Shown: positions 53,601 to 61,400 of the stretch, piece after piece
Position numbering within the stretch: position 1 is the stretch's first letter
Layout of the letters: the number at the start of each line of letters is the position of its first letter
Origin: Thermoguttaceae bacterium
GTDB taxonomy: Bacteria > Planctomycetota > Planctomycetia > Pirellulales > Thermoguttaceae
Direction of reading: 5' to 3'
Assembly: GCA_017441605.1 (NCBI GenBank)
Contig: JAFRXD010000012.1
Span: forward strand, 1-64,000
Length of the DNA: 64,000 nucleotides
Made by a program: the position numbers and the translations under genes
The notes under the pieces: model-generated
What the model was told of the DNA's origin: nothing
The model's database searches: none
What the model saw: the letters and a program-made list of their open reading frames with translations, nothing else

Positions 53601-55251
53601 CGCCCGGTTGACAGACTATCGACTCCGCCGATGAGAACAACTCGTTCGTCGAGTATTCGAGGACATAATTCGCTCCCTGAGCAACCGCTCCAATCGTTAT
53701 GATTAGCGAAACGTCCGTTTTGCTTTTCAGAGCAATGGTTGGAGTGGCAAGATTCGTCAACGCTTCGATTTCGATTGTCGACCAATCGCTATCGTCAAAG
53801 CCCGTCGCCGACGCTTTGACTCTGAAATAGTAAGTCGTCGCAGGATCTAGACCTGTAATCGTTTGTTCCCCGGCTATGTCGAATGTTTTCGAGGACGAAG
53901 ATTCGAACGTTGAACTTGTCGAATACTCGACTGTGTATCTCGTAGCGCTCGTTACCTCTCCAATGACGATTCCGACCGAATCGGCGGTTATTTCGTTCGC
54001 GTTGATTTGGAGACTGGGCGTCGAGAGAGTTTCTAGCGAGTTAATCCACGAACTGCCGATCTGATTGTCGTCATTGTAATAGACGAGCGTTATAGGAGCG
54101 ATAATATTCTCGCCGTTGACCTCCGTTGGCGCTATGGTAAAACAATAAAGCGAAGAGTCTTTTGTCGCGTATTCGCTCGAACCGTTTGTAATAACGGCAA
54201 GTTTGTTCCATCCACTGGCGTATACCCCAACTTTTATAGATTGAGATTGTTCATTGGACAACTTTAACGATTGAAGAATAAGCCCGTCTCTGTTAAGAAT
54301 TTTCAGAGACGTACAATTTGATAAATCGAGCGTCGTTAGTTGATTCAAATAACAATCAAGCCTTATAAGATTTGCACAATTGGAAACATCGAGCGTCGTT
54401 AGTTGATTCGAAAAGCAAAGAAGAGTTTCAAGGCTTGTGCACCCGGAAACATTGAGCGTCGTTAGTTGATTCCTATAACAAGTAAGATAGCTGAGACTTA
54501 TACAACTTGAAAGATCGAGCGTTGTTAGTTGATTCGAAAAACCATCAATGTGTCGAAGACTTGCACACCCGGAAACATTGAGCGTCGTTAGTTGATTCTG
54601 ACGACAACTAAGTATTTCAAGACTTGGACAACAAGAGACGTCGAGTGTTGTTAGTTGGTTTTCGTGACAACCAAGCGTAACGAGACTCGCGCAACCCGTA
54701 AGAATTAACTCTTGTATTCCATTACTTGAACATACAAGCACCTGTAAGGCGTCGCAACCGGTCAGATCGACTGTTGTGATACTACTATCAAGGCAATTTC
54801 CACATTGAAGTTCTATTAGTCTACCGCTAGCGTCCCATTTAACCTGTGAGCTCGTAGCCGTCAATCCCAACGATTCAACGGCAGCGAGATCGTTCGCGTT
54901 ATAAGTAACCCCAGTAACCAGCGGCTGTTCCCCGATTTCACTCGCCTCGTCGATCCCCGCGCTCTCGCAATCAACTCCAACAACCACCGCGCAATTTCCC
55001 GCACCCAACGCCTCGCCGACCACAACCGCCTCGTCCTCAACGACGCTCGTGCCGTCCCAAGGGGCGACGCTCAACAGCCTCCGATCCTCCAACTCTTCCA
55101 ACCTAAGCCCGCGAGACTTTGGTGCTTTGTTCTTTTGACCGGCGTTTTGAGAGGAACGAAAGAGATCGACGAGACGGGCGGAGAAGAATTGGTTTTTCAA
55201 AGCTAATCCCCTTATGGCAAGGTCGCGAAAAGCGCGACAAGTATTAAGCAA
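38611..55251 (-). CDS. Giant modular surface protein: LRR blocks, 37 FN3-like domains, Pmp-like beta-helix, PPC domains
   Basis: The 5546-residue protein has the planctomycete motif at 49-63 (L-R-L-E-E-L-E-D-R-R-L-L-S-V-A). Blocks of 21-residue leucine-rich repeats (about 145-320, 604-787, 1138-1274, 1538-1684) alternate with FN3-type domains; I count 37 copies with a T-Y-Y-F-R-V-K-A core. A Pmp-like beta-helix with G-G-G-I-Y/G-G-A-I-Y elements covers about 3670-4290 and ends D-L-G-A-Y-E. Two PPC-like domains (E-P-N-D openings near 4400 and 4630) follow, then the last FN3 domains. The C-terminus is an acidic tail (5516-5546) also found in the next giant. There is no ATG near the start; the only usable codon is the TTG at 55251, without a clear ribosome site. 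The likely role is an adhesin or surface scaffold. Confidence 0.8.
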   Translation of the reverse strand: MLNTCRAFRDLAIRGLALKNQFFSARLVDLFRSSQNAGQKNKAPKSRGLRLEELEDRRLLSVAPWDGTSVVEDEAVVVGEALGAGNCAVVVGVDCESAGIDEASEIGEQPLVTGVTYNANDLAAVESLGLTATSSQVKWDASGRLIELQCGNCLDSSITTVDLTGCDALQVLVCSSNGIQELILTGCASLVTLGCHENQLTTLDVSCCPSLEILSCRQNQLTTLNVSGCASLRHIDGFSNQLTTLDLSSCISLSYLTCYRNQLTTLNVSGCTSLETLLCFSNQLTTLDVSNCANLIRLDCYLNQLTTLDLSNCTSLKILNRDGLILQSLKLSNEQSQSIKVGVYASGWNKLAVITNGSSEYATKDSSLYCFTIAPTEVNGENIIAPITLVYYNDDNQIGSSWINSLETLSTPSLQINANEITADSVGIVIGEVTSATRYTVEYSTSSTFESSSSKTFDIAGEQTITGLDPATTYYFRVKASATGFDDSDWSTIEIEALTNLATPTIALKSKTDVSLIITIGAVAQGANYVLEYSTNELFSSAESIVCQPGDVTISGLSEATTYYFRVKATATGHDESGWSSPFEARTIVSYNSSDLAVVQGFGLTATSEGVVWNDEGRLAELTLADSALTNVEIQNCTALTKLDVSRCANLELLKCPNNNLEELLFTGCDNLKYLWCRNNNLCELDVSGFGKLRGLNCKNNKLTLLNVSNCAMLSYIECDDNNLTDLSITCCENLARIECHNNSLTDLNLSGLDNLVVIECHGNSLTELDVSNCVNLVSLYIDYSVRKLTLSEERESIGSLYVRTCEDWDSIEVSVVSGSQPIIGRIDTGGYVYRTVRGLNTATDPITITYRKNGGLVGTTSINDIEQLANPEVSVGAIATDSVVFDFGEVENATSYVVEYSTNSDFADSSTATFATFGAATISDLLPGTRYYFRVKVTATGFGDSDWTTLEATTLADAGGLTLVGATSNAIVLAIGEVEGATGYVVEYGTDPEFGSFETETFATFGNATIFGLSAATTYYLRVKATAPEWDGIWSTRIVAATSLATPTIELKTKTTNSITLTLGAVAQGINYVLEYATDESFTSTATKVCQSGDVTVTGLSNATAYYFRVKATSTEYEESEWSSPFEARTVVTYNADDLAIIEGFGLTATSDGVVWNDEGRLVELTIVDSWRMVVEIECDSLKKLDLNGCANLRTIKCSCVNLTELNFSQCEKLSNLICPNNKLTKLEISDKVEFFFSLVIYNTNIKYLDLTNIKANCLELIIANDIPYIWVPNDLFALSLCSDKAEGVYYTDAYDSVVRSDGNGNTVPFMKGYPTMWGGHFNSFPSSFVITFLKNGEPVGTTVINGPRVLDSPTVALVSATDAEVVLDIAEVENAANYIVEYSDDPNFADFSTATFATPGLATITGLLPTTTYYFRVKATSTGFDDSPWSTVGVEATTILAIPTIALKSKTDVSVTLTIGEVARGTNYVLEYGTDESFASATSIACQPGDVTISGLSEATTYYFRIRVTAFGYAASEWSSPFDARTASYYDEDDLAFLESVGLTATSEGVYWNESRRLYHVLIKNGNYESIVVPTSCDALETIVFSDASDANVKCQKLDVSGCVALHTIYCERIDLNELDVSGCGNLKYLFCYDNNLTSLDVSNCPELVILECQGNSFQSLDLSNCPNLKLFYFDSSLKTVSMDRSSINEFNVYQTNEWDSVSVVDGNGSSYSYTNRFTSWSEYSSSYRIIYRWTNLDTATDPITFSYFKNGELVGTTVINGMEQLDSPSAEVVSATSDEVVLDVGEVEDATSYVVEYSTNSDFADSSSATFATFGNATISDLLPGTRYYFRIKATARGYGDSEWTSLQETTLSESQEPTLVEATSDAIVLAICEIVNATSYVVEYGTDPEFDSFETETFATFGNATISGLSAATTYYFRVKATSSGWIYPWSTIIAATTKLATPSLQIKANVKTAYSVGLTIGEVMGAEGYSVEWSTSPAFASVSSKTFDGFGEKTITGLSPATIYYFRVKATSTLFGASAPSAEVVATTNLATPSIAVKNQTVDSITLTIGSVNQGENYAIEYSTSESFESALAIVRQPGDSTISGLQAATLYYFRVKATATGFDASAWSTPVVAITDARAPTLAYKSKTDNSIEVAIGAIDDATSYILEYSTSSDFASNAVFVTYGEPGDKTITDLVPSATYYFRVRSILSDGIESSWSSSVAIATNLATPFLAIDYRTKTVNSIVLTISPTLVDNVNRATSYSIEYSKDPTFALGGGEATLATSGTSAVTALISHLDPATTYYFRVKATSEIWDDSAWSSATSATTNLASPALLCKSTSGNSATLVIGAVDRATNYAVEYSTDPTFGSSSTKTFSVSQIAESAEQTISGLIPSTPYYFRVKATANGFDDSSWSSVVDARTGVAIPSLSYGSKTASTISLSLNDVGYWENENYELWYWEVAYPGVRTQITASTPSLLVNRLQPATTYTFRVRTIAEDESTVSEWGYSEISTTLATPSLAVKSNSRTGNSVILEVGEVAEATGCAIQYSTDPSFPSAATRTATFAASGERLISGLDAATTYYFRVKATSDNFDESSWSSSEVKETTLLATPTRAIVAKTSDSVTISIGAVEKATEYTIVYALDEQFSSGKESKTFYVPGEQTITGLRSATDYYFYVVASSAEFGDSARSNYLAATTNLATPVLSVAETNVDLISFAIAPVEKAGTYVVQCATDASFATPVAERTVPALEDQTAIDSFTGLTCGTTYYLRVKATATNYDESAWSTEIETTTALAPPTLSVAAKDDSSIALSIGAVQSATIYELQYSTDPEFNNLNASVTTRGYLSPGDKAIVGLTPATTYYFRVKATTETGGADSLWTNLDATTNLATPAIAVKDKTSSTATLAIGAVERATGYVVEYSTDPEFSASDPSTTTVSFAEPGAQMISGLTAGKTYRFRVKAIAEEFDASAWSTEEVRATTNLEAPVLTAIETIDASSVSLTFDYPDGFDGSFVLQYSTNPKFEYSDAPVTSQAFASEGTKTITGLSAASTYYFRVKATAEACDDSAWSNRLDATTDLPTPVFSFSYASESSVILSINSISEAKKFVVLYADFAFDPNSATLPSGATSFEIVPNGAQAIMRQISGLKSDTTYFFYVKASAVEPTVSGPAPKSAAPKNSAPKTSALPIYRDSSFGFGTCNLVRDALGAPTLFVEKSTSGSITLSISESNFRATSVASSYIVQYSTSPNFPEGDPSRNSTWSGELVTTETGGWIRTEFENLTFDNLLSGTTYYFRVKAKSATAGVSDSDWNPAPDGFGFQVFETTAVGLAAPSVSIASTTADSATVNIGAVPGSEVYEVEYGMDPEFKTPERRVFSSSGQGTIPRLTPATNYYFRVRAKAATGDVSTWSTGRVEAKTALETPALVIEATSPTSATLRVGSSGRATRYLLEYSTDPSFASAATKTYNAPGVKTISDLTPGATYYFRVKATASGYGDSEPSTPIDAKTALPSPTISALAVESGALSFVLDELSGAEYYVVQYGTDATFAPENATELNFDAPGEKRIEGLTPGTLYYLRVMARVVYDDFAGDSDWLVVPATTAFAAPTIAATVASSSAISLNIGASASAKSYVVEYGTEPSFASAASKTFANPGEQKISGLDPDSTYYFRVKATAPGRGESAWSTSANATTEAVGDSRLVVYRTDDTGRNGSLRYAVERANDGETIFVDLEPGDEIVLQSELIVDKAITIDASSCWDDSASAPGVTVTTEGVSRVFNLTASATLVGLAITGGKASEGAGVLVAEGVDANLTRCVVTGNEAFNEPSSTYAPVYSLGGGISARGALTLDRCVVVENSASTPECANTAYAFGGGIYATGELTARETVIAENQTSAKAQNVAHSYGAGLYASGAATLIDCDVRANESLFASPNSSSASALFSYGGGVFAVRSLTVDNSRFIDNIARQKGGAIYVSQGAKVEIANDTILRENKSYSFGGGIYSEGDLSVTERCSLIANQSESGGAIYSSGKLTLADALVRDNIAESGYLAMGGGLYLSGAASVDGATIYNNVARVPGSDTGAVARGGGVYADSTRDASLTNCSIVANSVETTSTWSATAQGGGVYSNFVGASFIATNCEISQNTASAVSYGSSQYATATSQGGGVYAARALSLVNATVVANSVDAFAASATEIAAGDGAYLQRFGQADKFSFDNAIVILNGVSEDDLRRSDPETLVLGRNSLSSFDDWSNESQTGVVNYGYSRLEPLFEDFEGGDYRPALNSQLVDRGDSSNFPVELSVDLDGADRFYRAIDLGAYEFQGANERRLDSPSVEASRAGTSVTLQIAAKDESAERYVLDYGTDPTFANYSSVTYNSPGAKTLTGVPADATLYFRVRAEALGRISSVWTRDCVGTKGESAEWIPTTDALPDALEPNDSRADAAALGTLTSAIAYDLGLSSGSDVDWFKLSTVATGGEENFARVDYAQSRDGTSLTVDLYDARGRKVASASGATGTARVSFNNLPSGEYWIKVSNARPDGRAADYRLTIDPPVAIETKLPRPGIAVASSASGATVEIENVDDALGYLVQYGTDPDFVDAAEKTYLASGAKTLAGLAPSTLYYVRVKALANAPTNPDDSQDALANEVLASDSDWTLATVTTDAIRDRFEPNDLSDEAIDLGAVVGGNRFDALNLHSGSDVDWYKFSPSPSEGAELAIELTGSDANLSVELFDAEGNRVAVSIGALGVETISVPSGEAEYWLRVASGSARPSAVEYALAFVERTALTAPTVAVGETASDSVALQIGAVDGATRCVVQRDVDPEFSAPVTVAFDASGSSVVDGLRPETTYYFRVKATAEGRADSAWTEIAATTTAIQDVVRLDAPTVSTPTVAKTSITFKLSAVASATKYVLEYGTDPTFATSATKSYTTVGSKTVSGLEFGTTYYFRVKATTTSEGFVDSNWTTFEATTKKESFESAPTLSATAATTDSIAVEIGSVAGTEQYVLEYDTSAVFAAPIPVASASVGSQTISGLAPGTEYFFRVKATAARYDDSAWTVVSATTESDSVENQLASPTVSTPSTTKAAVTFKITAVANATSYVLEYGTDPNFATKTTKNYTTVGSKTLSGLAFGTTYYFRLKATATGYVDSEWTTFEATTKKESLAFAPTLVSNAIGFDSATVEIGAVASAERYVLEYSTSANFASAASVEFASPGLQTVPGLASSATYYFRVKAAAARYEDSAWSETISATTLDPSGVALDVPSITALSGTKTAIVVKFDAIDGAAKYVVEYSTDSKFANSVAKTYSTAGSKTISGLPTGTWFYVRMKATATGRPDSAYTEVRKIYTGGSYATPSFTFSAVKTAVVLNIKPGKIDAAQGAPEKYVVEYSESPDFSNAKSKTFSQGFNDDGTLKPCKPTISGLVFGTSYYFRVKATGSLGNDSGWNANNGKPIAAGQLAVPTFFTSKIGTDFINVRCYNSAGASGFEVMFSTSSDFANPQYAQCSASSGTVAMTGLDPSVKYYYKVRALGDNVSRVNSTWSVIVNNATTKASASCALLDEESDFENYLAEDELEEFWDVLAKSIAK
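54290..54820 (-). repeat. 63-bp tandem repeats coding for leucine-rich repeats (block 1 of 4)
   Basis: The core GAGCGTCGTTAGTTGATTC recurs about every 63 bases (for example near 54328 and 54391) and encodes N-Q-L-T-T-L-D/N-V/L-S. Each 21-residue unit also carries a cysteine in S-G-C, S-N-C or S-C-C. Other LRR blocks in the gene are more diverged. Confidence 0.8.
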
Positions 55252-55471
55252 ATCGGCGCGGTTCTCGTCCCCGGTCGCGACGCGAGGGCGCGACGCGGAG
55301 TCGTTTGGACAGTAACGACGCGCGACGAGGCGGTTTCGCGATTCGTCGCGCGTCGCTTGGGTCGTCGAGGAGGGGAAACGGCGGGGCGGCGCGATTCCCC
55401 GTCCTAGTCGACGACGGGTTTGAACACGGCCCCGACCGACAAGCGCTCGGACGAGGCAAAGGCTCGCGCGA

Positions 55472-58400
55472 TTACTTCGCGAGGGATTCGGCGAGGACGT
55501 CCCAGAACGCGTCTAAGTCGTCGTCCTCGAAGTAGTTTTCGAATGGCGAAGCATCGTCGAGGAGGGCGCTCGAGGTCGACGCGGCTTTGGTCGTCGCTTC
55601 GAGGGTAGACCAAGGGGAGTCGTCGCGCTCGGGCGAGGTCGCCTTGACGCGGAAGTAATACGTCGTCGCGGAGGAAAGCCCGGAAATCGTCTTGACGCCC
55701 GCCGAGGCGTAGGTCTTGGTCGTAATCAAGTCGAAGGTCGGGGTCGTCGAGTACTCGACGACGTATCGCGTCGCTTCGGCAACGGCGCCGATATTGAGAA
55801 CGACGGCGGATTTGGTAACGGACGCGGAGACGACCGGGGCGCGAAGCGCGAAGCTCGCCCTTTCGCGGGCGCCGAGGTCGACGATCTCGTCTTGGATTCG
55901 CGCCTCGCCCGCCAAATCGAACTCGGTCGTAACGAAGGAGTTGTCTCCTCGATTCAGCGCTTGCGTCCCGGGGGCGAGTCGATAATCGCCGTTTTCAGCG
56001 TCGAGGAACAGAGGAAGCGCGGGGTCGTAAACGTAATTAACGACTCCCGGCTCGTCGGCGTTCGACCAATCCGCGTAGGAGGACAGGACGTTCCGAGCGT
56101 TTAGGGCGCAAGACGTCTCGCCGATATTGTTGAAAACGTCGTTTCCGGTCGACTCCGCCTCGTTGTTCGCGACGATCGAATTGACAAACTCGCTAGTTTC
56201 CGCCCACTCGGTAACGTAGAGTCCCCCTCCGTTGATCGCGGAATTTCCGGCGATCGTGCAGTTTACGAACCGTCCGCTTCCGGAGGAAACGGAAACGCCT
56301 CCGCCATCTTCGAAAGCGAGGTTCCCGACTATTTGGCAGTTCGAAACGATCGTCGATCCATAGAGGTCGAGCCCCCCTCCCCAAGCGGCGTCGTTGTCGG
56401 CAATCGAACTATTCGTCAACTCGAGCAAACCGTAAACAAGGACGCCTCCACCAAACCCATAGGCGGTGTTCCCGACTATTTGGCAATTTTCGATAACGCA
56501 CGAACCTTCGGTCGAGACGCCTCCTCCGTCCCACGCCTCGTTTTCGGTAAATACGCAATTGGAAAACGCGCCGGTTCCCGACGATCCGATATAGACGCCT
56601 CCTCCCTTCCACGCCTCGTTTTCGGTAAATACGCAATTGGAAAACGCGCCGGTTCCCGACGATCCGATATAGACGCCTCCTCCGTACCAGTCGGAAACGT
56701 TTTGCCTAACGACGCAGTTGTTTAGCGTCGCGCTCGCCTCGGCGCTAACGCCCGCGCCGCAACCCCATCCGAGATTATTGGCAATTAGGCATTGGGATAA
56801 AGAAACGTTCGCGGTCGCGCGAACTCCCGCTCCGCCAAGGACACTTTCGTCTTCCGCGTATCCCGAAGTTATTTCCAACCCGATAAGAGAGGTTTCGGCG
56901 GCGATATTGAAGACGCGGGACGCGTTGTTTCCGCTAATCGCAACGCCGGGCTTTTCGTTTTCGTCGTCCCAAATCGCGGACGCGTCGATCGTAACCGATT
57001 TATCGACCAATAATTCCGATTTAAGGGTAATCGTCTTTCCCCTCAAATCCTCGTCGAAAGTAACGACGTCGCCGGGTCGAGCGCTCGCGATCGCGAAACG
57101 CAAGGATCCCATCGTCGTCGCGGAGTCGACGGTCGTCGTAACGACGAGCGGGGAGTCGGACAAGGTCTTGGCGCTCCCAACGATCTTCGACCAGCCGGAA
57201 TTAACGCGAGAAACGTCGTCGCCGAGGGCGCGAACCTTGAAGTGGTATTTGGTTCTCGGGGTCAATCCGTCGACGGTAACGACTCCGGAGGCGGAGCCTT
57301 GGACGCGCCAAGCGTCGGCGAAATCGGAAGACGTCGAGAGCATAACCTCGTATCCGGACGCGCTCGCGGAGTTGTAGCATCGGATCTTAAGGGAATTTGT
57401 TCCAATCTCGCTAACGAAGAACTTCGGGGTCGCGAGTTGCCCCGCCGCGAAGTTGATCGCGTTCGGTTTCGAGTCGTTGGCGACGCTCGACGTCGCCTTG
57501 ACGCGGAAGTAGTATCTCGTTCCGAAGGTTAACCCGGAAATCGTCTTGACGCCGGAACTCGAGTAGGTTTTGGTTCCGGCGTTGACGAAGTCGGGGTTGT
57601 CGGCGTATTCGACGACGTATTTCTCGCCGCCCGGAACCGGCTTGATATTGAGCACGACGGCGGTCTTAACGGCGGAAACGGTAACGACGGGCATATCGAG
57701 GCTCGCGCCGGTAAAGATCTTGCTCGTTTTGGCAAAGCTCGAATCGGTTCGCTCGGACGCGATCGCCTTGACGCGGACGTAATACCAAGTTTCGCTCGCC
57801 AAGCCGGAAATCGTTTTAACGGTCTCGGTCGAGGTATAAGTCTTCGTTTTGTAGCTCGCGAAGGACGGATCGATCGAGTAATCGACGACATATTTTTCGG
57901 CGCCCTCGACGGGGTAGAGCTTGATCACAATCGCGGTATTGGTACCGGAGAGCGCGAAAGTCGGGGCGTCGAGCGGTTCGCCGTCGGCGCGCCGGGTCGC
58001 GGCGGAAATCGTTTTCCACGCGGAGTCTTCGTAGCGCGGCGCGGTCGCCTTAACGCGGAAATAATAGGCGTCGCCGGAATCTAACCCGGAGACGGAGAGG
58101 GTTCCGGGGCTCGCATCGAGGGATCTCGCGCCGGAGAAATCGGGGCTCTTAGCGTATTCGAGGACGTATCGCTCGGCGTTGGCAACGGCGCCAATCGAGA
58201 GGACGATCGAGGCGGTGGAGGCGTCGGCAACGCTCAATTTCGGAGCGGCTAGGGAGGGTTTGGCGGTCGTCGCTTCGAGGGTCGCCCAATCGGAGGGGAA
58301 AAAGGCGTCGGAAGTCGCCTTAACGCGGAAGTAGTAGGTCGTTCCGAAGTCCAAGGCGGAGATCGTCGCGTTCCCGGGGCTCGCGAAACTCTTCGCGGAA

Positions 58401-61400
58401 TAAGTCTCAAAAGCGGGGTCGGTTCCGTAATGAACGATATAATTCGAGGCGTTTTCGCCCCCTTGAATATTGAGAACGACGGAGTTTTTGGTCGTCGACG
58501 AGACGGAAACGACGGGGGAGTCGAGTTTGGACGCCTCGGGAGCGACAATAGTTAGCGCGTAAGCGCCGCCGACAAAGAAGTCTCCGTCTCGCTCGTAAGA
58601 AGAGGAGAACCAATCGTTATAAACTCGCGCGTAGTAAACCCCGGCGGTTAGTCCGTCTAGGGAAATAGAGGGAAACGTCCCGTTGGCGTCGTCCCAAGTC
58701 GCCGAACCGACGAGAGCGCGATCGGAGTCGAACAATTCCAAATCGAGATAGTAGTTCTCGGGGACGTAGTATTGGTCGTAACCCAAGTCGTCGTAGAACG
58801 CTTTTAAATCGGCGAAATCGAGCTCGAGGCGATAGTCGGATCCGTTGGCGTCGACGATAAAGAAGGAATACCAGTCCTCCTCGCTCATAACGCTCAAACT
58901 GGCGCCAATTTCCGCGACGCCGGAAACGCCGCCAAGGTCGAAGGCGGTTTCAAAATCGTCGTTCGACTCGCAATCGTCGGGACCGAGAGAAACGGCATCC
59001 TCGGTCGGCGCGGAGATTACCATTACGTAGGGCATATCGTACTCGCCCAGATAGGTAATGTCCACGAAATACTCGCCGGGCAGCAAGCCGGTCATCGGCG
59101 CGACGATGGATCCGTCCACAACGCGAGCGTCGGGGAAATAGGTCCATTTTCCGGATTGTTCGTTAAAGGCTCTTATGTTGACGAGAACTTCGCAGACTTC
59201 GGGGTCTTCAAAGGTTATCGAGACGTGGCAATCGGCGCCCGCGACGTAGTCAATGGCGAATTTATAACAATCGGAATCGAGAATGCATTCTTCGCCAACC
59301 TCTTCGTAGCCGCTAACGTTCGCTTCGTAGAGGGATATTCCGGAAAGGGTTCCCAAGTCGTAGGGTTGGTTCAAATCGTTGGGCTCGTAGGGGTCGGGCT
59401 CCAGAACGAAAGGCGCGGAAATCGTCAGGGAGTAGGAAGCGCCCGCGAATAGGGACGCTCTTTCCGAATCGCCGAATAAATCGCAATAGACTCTAATATA
59501 ATAAGTTCCCTCCTCTAATCCGCGCAAAGAAACGCGCTCGGTTCCCGTTCCGGAACTTGAACAATCTATCGCCGCGCCATTGGAGTCCAAAAGTTCGAGG
59601 CTTAAGCTAAATCCATCATAGGCGCTCGAAAGATTGAGCGGTAATTCTTCGTGAACCAACTCTATATAATTCGAGGACTTTCCCGTTCCGTTAATCGAGA
59701 GCGCAAACCAATCCTCGTCGGACAGGACGTTGATATTCGCCTCGACGGTCGATATTTTGGAAACGGTTCCCAAATTGCGCGCGTCGTTTAAATTGTCGTT
59801 CGATTCGTAGGCGTCGGGTTCTAGAACTTCATTTCCGACGGAAGGCGCCGATATTTCAAGAACGTAACCGAACCCGTTTCCCAAACCGTTGGCGCTCGCG
59901 CAGTATTCGCCGGGAACCAATCCCGTCAACGGAATTATGCCACCAAGGTAGTTAAACCCTAAGAGTTCCGAATCGCCGTTGGGACCGGTCAATTGCAACC
60001 AACCGTTAAGCGTCGGATCGTCGGTAATTAACCTGACGTAGCTGTTCTCGTCGCCGACATAATTAATGGAAAATTTATAGTAATCCACATCGTCGTCGTT
60101 ATGGAAATTGGCTTCCAATCTCTTGACTCCGGAAATGGATCCCAGATCGTAAGCCTCTTCGAATGCGTCGTTCGTCTCGTATTGATCCGGTTCTAGGGGC
60201 TCGCTCTCGTAAGCGCCCAAGTCAACGGCGCTTCCTTGGATCCGTTCGGCGCCGTCTAGGTCGACAACGATTTCGCTTGGCACAAGGAAATCGTTTCCTT
60301 TGTCGATCGCTTGCGAACCGAGGGTAAGTCGGTAGTCTCCGTTTCGGGCGTCGATAAATAGAGGACGATCGTCGTCGAAGATAAAATTAACGACACCGTC
60401 GGAGGAAGAATTCGACCAATCGGAGAAACTCGAAAGGACGTTATAAGCGCTCGCGGTCGCGTTATTGGCAGTCGCAAGATAAACGTCGCAAGAATCGTTT
60501 AAGGCGACAACAGAATTCCGAAGGTCGACGGATCCTTCGCTGACGTAGATTCCACCGCAGACACTGGACGCGCAATTATCCGCAACGGTACAATTGGTAT
60601 AATTAAGAAGTCCACTGGAATACGACGCGCCTCCGCGCGAGGCCGAGTTGTTCGCCACTAGACAATTCGTCAAGGACGCGGTTTTGGAAGGGTGAACGTA
60701 GATCGCGCCCCCGTAGGCGGCGATATTATTGACAGTGAAACAGGCGACAAACCGAGACGTTCCTCCGCAATATGCGCCGCCCCCCGATGTGTTCGCGCTA
60801 TTTGACCAAAAATCACAGTTTACGAACAATACATCTTCTGACCAAGCTTCAACGGCGCCTCCGAAATTCGCGCTATTGGAGGCAAACGAGCAAGAATCGA
60901 AACTTATCGTTCCCGACGCGACATAAATCGCTCCACCTTCTTGAGATTCGTTACAAGAGAATTCGTTTTCCTCAAAACGACATTCGGCTCGAGTAGTTAG
61001 TAGCGCTCCGCCGAAACTCACGGCGGAATTCCACGCAAAGTTGTTAAGGCGGAAATCGGCGAATCCGCCGTTGATATAAACCGCCCCGCCGTACTTCCCC
61101 GAGTTACTGGAAAAACTATTGCCGTCAAGAGCAAGGGTCGATTCGTAAAATTGCGCGGCGCCGCCGTAATTCGCGGAATTGCCGTCAAACGCGCTTCGCT
61201 CGATAACTATGGTCGCTCCGTCGGTTTTGATCGCGCCCCCTTCGGTCGCGGCGACGTTGTTCGCAAAGACCGAGTCGTAAACTTCCAAAGTCGACTGAGT
61301 AACGCGAATCCCGGCGGCGTATCGACGCGAGGTATTATTATTGAAAACGGATTTTTTGACGATCGCGGTCGTTCCCGAGTCGCCGTACAGACATCCTCCT

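Noticed and set aside
54290..54820. Regular 63-bp repeats that could suggest CRISPR or satellite DNA
   Set aside because: The units are in frame and encode leucine-rich repeats; the intervening bases vary as LRR positions do and are not unique spacers.
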